In this document: piece after piece, positions 7,003-14,700 of the stretch
How positions within the stretch are numbered: the first letter of the stretch is position 1
How the letters are laid out: each line of letters opens with the position of its first letter
Assembly: GCA_025517525.1 (NCBI GenBank)
Contig: JAOPJZ010000030.1
Span: 1 to 37,996 of the forward strand
Source of the DNA: Natronosalvus hydrolyticus
GTDB lineage: Archaea; Halobacteriota; Halobacteria; Halobacteriales; Natrialbaceae
DNA: 37,996 bases
Reading direction: 5' to 3'
Notes under the pieces: model-generated
What the model saw: only the letters and a program-made list of their open reading frames with translations
Databases searched by the model: none
What the model was told of the DNA's origin: nothing
Translations under genes and position numbers: made by a program

Positions 7003-9099
7003 CTACTCGAGCGCCAACCCTTCCGACTCGAGCAAGGCGAAAAACTCCGCTTCCTCGATCACCGGAACGTCGTTCGCCTCGGCATCTTCGAGTTTCGTCG
7101 ACCCCGGACGCGAGCCAACGACCAGATAGTCTGTGTTGCCCGAGACGCTGCTCGTCGCGTTCGCGCCGTGGGCTTCGACGAACGCCTGGGCTTCATCGCG
7201 AGTGACGTCCTCGAGTGCACCGGTGAACACGAACGTCAGTCCCTCGAGGGCGTCGCCGCCGGATTCGAGGGTCGACTCCTGTGGGTCGACGGCCTCGAGG
7301 ATGGCGTCGACGGCCGCCGCGTTCGCGTCGCTGGCGAAGAACTCGTGGATGGTCTGTGCGACCGTCTCACCGACGTCGTCGACGCGTTCGAGTTCCTCGG
7401 GACGATCCTCGGCCGCCGTGCGGAACGCCTCGAAAGTGCCGAACTCCCGAGCCAGTTCTCGTGCGGTCGTCGGGCCGACGTGTGGGATGCCGAGCGCCGA
7501 GAGAAAGTCAGTCAGGGCGGGTTCGCGACTCGCCTCGATTTCAGCCACGAGATTGTCCACGCTCGTTTCACCCCAACCCTCGAGGGCGAGCAACGCCTCG
7601 CGCCGCTCGGGCAGCGCATAGAGGTCGGCGACGCTCTCGAGGAGCCCTGCCTCGAGCAGTTGGCGGACCGTCTTCTCGCCCAGGCCCTCGAGATCCAGCC
7701 CGTCGTCGCCCGCGTAGTACTCGATGGAGCGCCGAAGCTGGGCGTCACAGGCCAGGCCGCCGGTACAGTACGCGAGCGGACCATCACGTTCGATGACGCT
7801 GTCACAGATCGGACAGTGCTCGGGGAGCTCGTAGTGGCCGTCGCTTCCCTTCTCGACGACTTCCTCGACGTAGGGAATAACGTCGCCCGCCCGCTGGACA
7901 CGAACCGTATCGCCGACGTTGACGTTCTTTTCGGCGATTTCCTCGGGGTTGTGCAGACTCGCCCGCGAGACGGTGACGCCGCCGACGTCGACGGGGTCGA
8001 GCAACGCGACGGGCGTGACGCGACCGGTTCGTCCCACCTGTACCGCCACGTCACCGATGGTCGTCACCTCCGCTCGCGCGGGGAACTTGTACGCGAAGGC
8101 CCAGCGGTCGTGGCGGGCGGTCTGTCCGAGTTCGTCGCGGGCTTCCCGGGAATCGACCTTGATCACGACGCCGTCGATTTCGTAGTCCAACCCGTCACGT
8201 TCCTCGAGTAACCGGTCCCGATACTCGATGGCTCCCTCGATGTCCGCGACGCGCTCGATACGGTCGTTGACCCGCAACCCGTAGTCGGGAAACGCCTCGA
8301 GCGCTTCGAGATGAGTATTTTCGAGAGAACTCGCTTCGAGGACGTCGAAATAAAAGACCTCGAGAGGACGCTCGGCGACGACCGAAGGGTCGAGTTGGCG
8401 AATCGTCCCCGCCGTCGCGTTTCGCGGGTTGGCAAACGGCTCCTCCCCGCGTTCGATTCGCTCGCGATTGTGTTCCCGGAAGGCGTCTTTGGGCATGTAG
8501 ACTTCCCCTCGGACCGCCAGAAACTCGGGCGGGTCGCCGTGTAACCGCTGTGGAACCGAGCCGATGGTCCTGGCGTTTCGCGTCACGTCATCACCCTCGC
8601 GCCCGTCTCCGCGGGTAACCGCTCGTTCGAGGCGACCTGATTCGTAGGTAAACACCATCGAGACGCCGTCAAATTTCGGCTCACAGACGTAGGCGATTTC
8701 CCCGTCGTACCCCGCCGCCTCGAGTTCGCGTCGAACGCGCTCGTCGAACGCGCGAACGTCTTCGACCTCGCCGCTCTGGTCGATCGAAAGCATCGGGGCG
8801 ACGTGTTCGACGGTCTCGAATTCCTCGAGGGGTTCGCCACCCACCCCGCGCGTCGGGCTGTCCGGGTGGGTCAGATCGAAAGCGTCCTCGAGTTCCTGCA
8901 ACCGCGAGAACAGCCGATCGTAGGCCCGGTCGGCGATGATCGGATCGTTCTCCACGTAGTAGCGTCGGTCGTGTTCGCGAATAGCCGCCCGTAGTCGCTC
9001 GACCTGGCGTTCGGCCACCTCGGGCTCGAGCGATTCAACGGGCTCGAAGTCGGTCGGCGGATCACGAAGATACGGGTTGTCTTCGATGGCGTCAGTCAT
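7003..9099 (-). CDS. ligA: NAD-dependent DNA ligase LigA
   Basis: A 698-residue protein of the bacterial-type NAD-dependent ligase family, the usual length being about 670. In order: Ia domain with the paired tyrosines in HDRRYYVEND (43-52), the adenylylation motif CEPKFDG with catalytic K142, the OB fold with RTGRVTPVA, the four-cysteine zinc finger (CPIC ... YC ... AC, about 430-455), helix-hairpin-helix repeats, and a C-terminal BRCT domain (about 622-698, GLTFVFTGALEDVTRDEA). It seals nicks during replication and repair using NAD. Most archaea have only ATP ligases; haloarchaea gained this gene from bacteria, and its acidic composition shows full adaptation. A TATA box about 29 bp ahead suggests a leaderless transcript. 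Confidence 0.97.
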   Translation of the reverse strand: MTDAIEDNPYLRDPPTDFEPVESLEPEVAERQVERLRAAIREHDRRYYVENDPIIADRAYDRLFSRLQELEDAFDLTHPDSPTRGVGGEPLEEFETVEHVAPMLSIDQSGEVEDVRAFDERVRRELEAAGYDGEIAYVCEPKFDGVSMVFTYESGRLERAVTRGDGREGDDVTRNARTIGSVPQRLHGDPPEFLAVRGEVYMPKDAFREHNRERIERGEEPFANPRNATAGTIRQLDPSVVAERPLEVFYFDVLEASSLENTHLEALEAFPDYGLRVNDRIERVADIEGAIEYRDRLLEERDGLDYEIDGVVIKVDSREARDELGQTARHDRWAFAYKFPARAEVTTIGDVAVQVGRTGRVTPVALLDPVDVGGVTVSRASLHNPEEIAEKNVNVGDTVRVQRAGDVIPYVEEVVEKGSDGHYELPEHCPICDSVIERDGPLAYCTGGLACDAQLRRSIEYYAGDDGLDLEGLGEKTVRQLLEAGLLESVADLYALPERREALLALEGWGETSVDNLVAEIEASREPALTDFLSALGIPHVGPTTARELAREFGTFEAFRTAAEDRPEELERVDDVGETVAQTIHEFFASDANAAAVDAILEAVDPQESTLESGGDALEGLTFVFTGALEDVTRDEAQAFVEAHGANATSSVSGNTDYLVVGSRPGSTKLEDAEANDVPVIEEAEFFALLESEGLALE

Positions 9100-9123
9100 T
9101 GGCCGTGGGTTGGGAATCGACCC

Positions 9124-9132
9124 CGTTAAACT
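9124..9132 (-). promoter_or_regulatory. TATA box of ligA
   Basis: Read on the minus strand the motif agtttaacg lies about 29 bp upstream of the ligA start at 9099. No ribosome-binding site is seen, consistent with a leaderless mRNA. Confidence 0.45.
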
Positions 9133-9237
9133 TGCACGTTCGCGCCTGGAAGCCCAGTTTCAGACCCCCGATCGAAAACTGCTTTTGATACTGCTGAACC
9201 CGCGGTTTTACCCGTCTGCGCGTCTAGGTGATCGTAG

Positions 9238-10110
9238 ATGCCAACGGAGTTCGAACTGGTCGACCTCGAGGAAACGGACACCCCCGGTGACGAGTGGGAA
9301 GAGATCGACGTCACTGAAACCGAAGCCGACCGTATCGCCCGCAAACGGGATCGGTCTTTCGAGCAGTTCGAAGAACGAATCAAAGACGCAGATCAGTTCA
9401 AAGTCGAACAGTCAGTGTTCGACGACGCCACCTTCGCCGCACTGTACAAACTCGTCCAGGATGGGTACGTCGAGGCCTTCGGCGGGCCGATATCGACGGG
9501 CAAAGAGGCCAACGTTTATCACGCCCTGGGCGACGACCGTGAGGTTGCCGTCAAAGTCTACCGAATCAACGCCTCCAACTTCCGCCAGATGCGTGACTAC
9601 CTCGAGGGGGACCCCCGGTTCGAGGGACTCGGTGGCAAGAAAAAAGACGTCGTCCTCGCCTGGGTGAAAAAGGAGTTTGCTAATCTCAAGCGAGCGCAAC
9701 GGGCAGGCGTCAAGGTTCCAGAAGCAATCGCCACCGAGCGCAACGTCCTCGTCATGGAGTACTTCGGTGACGAAGACGGCCGGGCTAAACGGCTTGGGGA
9801 AGTACACGTCGAGAACCCACAGACAGCCTACGAAGTACTGCGGGAGTACATGCGCCGCCTGTATTCGGCAGGGCTCATTCACGGCGACCTCAGCGAGTAC
9901 AACGTCGTCTTCCACGACGGTCACCTCGTGGTTATCGACCTTGGACAGGCCGTCACCGTTCACCACCCCAACAGTCGTGAGTTCCTCGAGCGTGATTGTC
10001 ACAACGTCGCCTCATTTTTCCGACGGCAGGATCTCGAGATCGACGACGACGACCTCCTCGAGTTCGTCACGCAGCCAACGCCGGACCCCTCCGGTGACGG
10101 GAGTCGGTGA
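9238..10110 (+). CDS. rio1: Rio1-type serine protein kinase
   Basis: A 290-residue RIO1 kinase. The nucleotide loop STGKEANVY is at 86-94, the ATP-anchoring lysine is K106 in EVAVKVYRI, the catalytic loop HGDLSEYN is at 215-222 (D217), and the metal-binding IDLGQA is at 233-238 (D234). An acidic N-terminal arm of about 50 residues precedes the winged-helix part. Rio1 acts in late maturation of the small ribosomal subunit. In many archaea rio1 is followed by a KH-domain gene; here it is not, and the next gene is tfb. Upstream, ggtttta (about -30) gives a TATA candidate, and aggtgatc just before the ATG resembles a Shine-Dalgarno, so a short leader is possible. Confidence 0.95.
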   Translation: MPTEFELVDLEETDTPGDEWEEIDVTETEADRIARKRDRSFEQFEERIKDADQFKVEQSVFDDATFAALYKLVQDGYVEAFGGPISTGKEANVYHALGDDREVAVKVYRINASNFRQMRDYLEGDPRFEGLGGKKKDVVLAWVKKEFANLKRAQRAGVKVPEAIATERNVLVMEYFGDEDGRAKRLGEVHVENPQTAYEVLREYMRRLYSAGLIHGDLSEYNVVFHDGHLVVIDLGQAVTVHHPNSREFLERDCHNVASFFRRQDLEIDDDDLLEFVTQPTPDPSGDGSR

Positions 10111-10258
10111 TAGTAACGCTTGCTGACATTCTCCACACGGCTAACGCCGGTGAGATTCCGCCTCGCTACCGCTGTAACAACCAGCCAGAGAAGGAGACAC
10201 TCGAGACAACACCAGGATGTTAGATCATTAAGAATTTAATTTAATCAATATCCAGCAG

Positions 10259-10273
10259 TTTAAATAAAATAAA
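10259..10273 (+). promoter_or_regulatory. AT-rich promoter of the tfb gene
   Basis: The stretch 10221-10273 is unusually AT-rich for this genome and ends in tttaaataaaataa, centred about 25 bp before the ATG at 10291. No ribosome-binding site is visible. This fixes the start at 10291 with a leaderless transcript, rather than the GTG at 10276, which would lie between TATA and the transcription start. Confidence 0.6.
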
Positions 10274-10290
10274 GCGTGAAGCTCTTACTA

Positions 10291-11187
10291 ATGCAGCGAA
10301 GCGACGTTCCCGATCTCGAACGCTGTCCCGAATGTGCTGGCCGGATTCGCGAGAATAACGCCGAACGACTCTGTGAGCAGTGCGGATTGATCTGTACTGA
10401 AGACCGGATCGACCCCGGACCCGAATGGCGCTCGTTCGATGACACGAACGAATCACAGCGTCGTACCGGTGCCCCACTCACCCGTTCTCGACACGACCGT
10501 GGACTCTCAACCGAAATCGGCTACGGCTCGAGCAGTCGACTCACGGGGCGGAAACGTCGACAGATGCATCGACTACGCCGAGAACACAACCGGGCTCGGA
10601 TTCCGACAAAAGCCGACCGCAACCGAGTGTACGGGTTCACCGAGATTCGATCGCTGATCGGGCACCTCTCGTTGCCTCGTTCGGTCCAGGAGCAGGCCTG
10701 CTCACTGTATACGTCCGCACAGAAAGCAAATCTCTTTCAAGGCCGCTCACTCGAGGGGTTTGCTGCTGCATCGATTTATGCTGTCTGTCGAATCCTCTCG
10801 ATTCCACGGACCGTCGAGGAAATCGTTCACGAGGCGAAGGCGACGACGAACGAACTCAAAGCCGCCTACGACGCGCTCAACCGCGAACTCGGCCTTCCCG
10901 TCGGACCGATAGATCCAACCCAGTATCTCCCGCGATTTGCCTCCAAACTCGACCTCGATACGAGTATCGAACGCCACGCCAAACAGTCGGTCCAACGGTT
11001 GCTCGAGAACCGGCTCATCGGCGGCCGTAACCCCTGTGGCGTCGCCGCAGGCTGTCTGTACGCAGCCGCCCAACATCTCGAGACTTCGGTTTCGATCACT
11101 CAGGCCGACGCTGCCAACGTCGCCGACGTCACGCCCGCAACCGTTCGTTCGACCGTCGACCTCCTCGGCGAGTGCCCGATGAACTAA
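10291..11187 (+). CDS. tfb: Transcription initiation factor TFB
   Basis: A 298-residue TFIIB homologue. A zinc ribbon (C12-x2-C15 ... C28-x2-C31) is followed by the B-reader/linker region with FDDTNESQRRTGAPLT and then two cyclin repeats (about 105-190 and 200-290; second contains ESVQRL-like AKQSVQRLLENRLIGGRNP and GVAAGCLYAAAQ). It recruits RNA polymerase to TBP-bound promoters. Haloarchaea carry several tfb paralogues for different gene sets; the SLYTSAQKANLFQGRSLEG region is normal but many charged positions are unusual, so this may be a specialised copy. The start is set by promoter spacing. It stands alone, followed by the IS-like element. Confidence 0.93.
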   Translation: MQRSDVPDLERCPECAGRIRENNAERLCEQCGLICTEDRIDPGPEWRSFDDTNESQRRTGAPLTRSRHDRGLSTEIGYGSSSRLTGRKRRQMHRLRREHNRARIPTKADRNRVYGFTEIRSLIGHLSLPRSVQEQACSLYTSAQKANLFQGRSLEGFAAASIYAVCRILSIPRTVEEIVHEAKATTNELKAAYDALNRELGLPVGPIDPTQYLPRFASKLDLDTSIERHAKQSVQRLLENRLIGGRNPCGVAAGCLYAAAQHLETSVSITQADAANVADVTPATVRSTVDLLGECPMN

Positions 11188-11299
11188 CCGACAACTCCAA
11201 ACGGCGTCTTCCCTCGTTATCACCGTAGCTGGCGATTCGCTATCTTTGAGCAGCGAGAGAAGCCCGGCGTTCACACCGGGCGAAGATCTCACATTCGAA

Positions 11300-11358
11300 T
11301 CTGACTCCGCCAGTTTACCAGAGAAACAGGAGAAAGCCCACGACTAAAGTCGTGGGCT
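11300..11358 (+). repeat. Hairpin-plus-tail repeat, copy 1
   Basis: A perfect 24-base palindrome with a two-base centre (agcccacgact aa agtcgtgggct) occupies 11335-11358. It is preceded by a tail reading accagagaaacaggagaaag. Three other copies of the same design lie at 25213-25255, 25911-25955 and 34054-34095. Such hairpins flank IS200/IS605-type and palindrome-associated elements of haloarchaea. This copy borders the transposase-free element that follows. Confidence 0.7.
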
Positions 11359-11692
11359 GAATCCGACAACGCTGCCACAGGGGGTATTCGAGATGTCGGG
11401 GTGATATTTTTAAGTGCCTATGGGCCGTAAGCATACGCATCCGAGGCGGTTTATCCGCCCACCTAATCGGACAATATCGCGATTCCCGATTCCAAGCAGA
11501 AGACACCCCTTCTGTGTCAGAAGCGGGGTGCAGTCAAAAAGTATCTCTGAATCCCATGTCGGGATAGGAGTAACGGCTGATTGGCACAGCCAGTAGTCGC
11601 CCTCCAGGGTGTCTACAAACCGTAACCATCCCAACCCAGCGGTGCGGTGCCGTGGGAATCCTCGACCTTCAGGGCGGGGAGGATGTCAATCG
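11335..11692 (+). mobile_element. Transposase-less IS200/IS605-like element
   Basis: A stretch of about 360 bp without a convincing reading frame. It begins with the palindrome at 11335-11358 and ends with a segment (11650-11690) reading cctcgaccttcagggcgg and gaggatgtcaat, which I recognise as the usual right-end sequence after tnpB genes in haloarchaea. Inside is another hairpin (accccttctg ... cagaagcggggt, about 11504-11528). The best reading is a non-autonomous element (MITE/PATE class) mobilised by a TnpA elsewhere, possibly keeping the guide-RNA-like right end of a TnpB element. Boundaries are approximate. The rest of the gap between tfb and mcm (11188-11334 and 11693-11778) shows nothing coding. 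Confidence 0.55.
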
Positions 11693-11778
11693 AGTACGTG
11701 AACACGCTCGAGTGACGTGATTTCACTCGAGTGAAGGACACGCTATCGAATACGACGACCGTTGAAAATTCGCTCACC

Positions 11779-14700
11779 TCAGGTCGTTCGCAGGTTGTTC
11801 GTACTCGGCTCGTACACCTCGCCTTTCTGTTTGAGCTTCTCGATTTCGTGTTCGGCCTTCGACTCGTCCATCCCGATCTCCTCGGCCCGCTCTAACACCA
11901 CGTCGATCGGAGCACCGTCGTCGTACTCCTCTTCGACGTCACTGATGAGCTGTTTGATGTTCTTGATCCGGTCGCGCTGAGATTTCGAGGTTCCCGCCTC
12001 GACGATATCCGCGTCGAATTCACCCGTTTCCGGGTCCACACCGATATCCTGCAGGCAGGATCGGACGATATCGATCACACGCTCGGCGTCCTCGATCTCG
12101 ACGGTATCGGAGATCCGAACACGAGCGCTCGCCTCGGACAACCGGACCAGCCCCTCGAGTTTTCGGGCCGTCACCGGTACCGGGGCGTCCTCGTCGGCTC
12201 CCTTCGAGCGCAAGTCGACGTAAAAGTCGCGAATCGCTTCGCGGGCTTCCTCAGTCATTCGCGGATGACAGTTCTGTTTCGAGTAGGCGATGTACTTGCG
12301 TAACAGGTCGGCGTCGATCACTGGATCGACCTTCTCGGTCATCGAATCGATTTCGTCGGTCGAAACCTCGATCGACGGCATCTCCCGGCGCTGGGTCGTC
12401 AACTCGCCGGCGTAGTTCGTGTTCAAGATGTGCTCGGCCAGATTGCGATCTTTCTCCTCGTCCGGCTGGTCGGTCACGGTAAATATCAGGTCGAATCGCG
12501 AGATGAGCGCTGGCTCGAGTTCGATCTGCTCGCCAATCGGTTCGTACTGGTCGAATCGGCCGTACTTGGGGTTCGCCGCACCGAGCAGCGAGCACCGGGA
12601 CTTGAGCGTCGCGTTGATTCCTGCCTTGGAAACCGAGATTTGCTGTTGCTCGAGGGCCTCGTGCATTGCACTGCGGTCCTCAGAGTTGTGAACGACCATT
12701 CCGTTCGCGATGAAATTGTGCGTGCCCTCAACCGTGAGATCATAAACACGTTCTCGAGCCGTGTTTTCGATGGGATTGATATTGACGACTTCACATGGTC
12801 GAACGTCACAGCATTCAGAAAAGACTGTGCAATTGTCAAAAACAAGACCTCCATCAGAGATGATTTTTTCTTCCACAGGAACGAGTGTCTGGTCACCGAT
12901 CTCGAGATCCGACGCACGCTTTTCAATTACTCCCTTGTCAGTCTCTATGAAAAACGGATGGTCCGTCGTCGTTCTGAGGGTTGATCCGTTTGCGGTCGTA
13001 ACTTCGATCAGAGTTTGAGGGGGTTCATACTCGTGGATTGCTGTTACTCTTCGATTCTCGAGCGTCCCATCGTCTCCCATCGACGGAACGGTAAGATCAA
13101 TTTCTCGGACAGTTCGACCGTTGCCATGTTCCTCTATTACCCCCTCGGTTGCACCTTCGGTGGCGAGTTTGTGGATTGGTACGGTTTTGTCGCCAGTGGT
13201 AACGAGCGTATCACCGGTAACACACCTCATTTTATCTAGCTCGTCAACTGCCGCGATTCCCTGGTCGGCTAACACGAGCGCACCGGCCTCGAGCGTCCAC
13301 TGCTGACCGTCGCCGAAGTCATCTCTCACCGCGGCAGCAGTATTGTGAGTCACGATACCGTTTGCGACGAAGTTGTGCGTCTCCGGGACAGTAAGGTCGA
13401 AGACTTCCTTCTCACCCGTGTCGACGGCAGCGGCAACCTCGTCCCAATAAAGCGGCGCGGTAGCGGCTTCCTCGACAAGCGGTTCGAGTGGCCCGGGATC
13501 GAGATCATCGACTATTCGCTTTGCACGACCCCGCCCTGGATGATCGCCGCGGTTGCAGTTCATATAGTACTCACCACTCGACCCTTCGACAGCGGCAAGT
13601 GCGCCACCGATCGGAATCGAGGCGTCACGCCGCGCTGCATCCTCGGTGATCTCCTCGAGAGCAACCTGCTTTCGCGGACAACCAAAACCGACCGTCGCTG
13701 CGAATCGATCGATGTCTTTCCCGTAACACTCGAGGTGGTACTGCACGTGTTTGGACTCGGTTTCGTACCCGTTTTCGAGGATTGATACACCGCGCCGGTC
13801 CCGTTCTCGAACCCGTGCGTTGACGCCGTAGGTCTCGAGCATTAGCTGAACCTGTTTTGCTAACGGCTCGCTTATCGTCGAAAAGTGGATGCTTGACCCA
13901 CCATTGGAGCGGTTCGAAACGGATCCGTCCGCATCTAAGAGCCCACGTAAGAATGCGTCGGCGTGCTCGCACGTGGTTAGTCGTGAATCGATTTCGAGGT
14001 CGTTCTTCGGACATTTCATCCCGAGATTCGCGAACAGACGGGCGACCGTCGCGCTGTTGAGTCGAATACAGGGAACGCGGTCGTCCTGGTATTCGATTTC
14101 CACCCGCTTATCGAATTTGGCATCGATGATGTCGGCGGCTCGCTCCAAGAGCGACTCGTCGCTGTTCGAAATGCGGACGAGTCCTCGATTGTCGCCGCGG
14201 CGTGAGACACTAATATCGCCATCGCCGACCACGAACCCGAAAAGGTAACAGAGATCCTCGTCAAATTCGTCCGGAATCCGGATGCTATCTCCGTGGCGAA
14301 GCATCGCTCGATCGATCGAGAGATCGGCCAGATCGGTATCGATCGCGTCCAAAATCCGCTCGAGTCGCTCCAGCGGAACGTGCCGGTTTCGGATCGTGTC
14401 GTATACGAAGTCCTCTGGCAACTCGAGTGTGGCAGCTGCCTCTCGAAGCGTTCCGAACTCCTCACAGAGACCTTTTCTTATGTGAGCGATGGATTCCGGA
14501 GCCAATTTGAGCTTTTCGTTGGTAAACTCGAGGAAATCCGCGATGGAGAGTGTGTCTCGCTCGATCGTGGTGTTGCCGGTTTCGTCTCCATCGGTGTTCT
14601 CGTTGTACGCCGGCATCGCCACGTGATCTCCGGGCTCGATGTCAGCGATTCGTGTCCATTCGATGCCATCGTCACCACAGGTCAGTACGGGCGTGTTCCT

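Noticed and set aside
7168..8211. 347-codon open frame opposite ligA
   Set aside because: A shadow of the ligase reading frame with no family features.
11335..11358. Simple rho-independent-style terminator of tfb
   Set aside because: The flanking tail recurs with the hairpin at three other sites, one of them upstream of a gene start, which fits a mobile-element end better.
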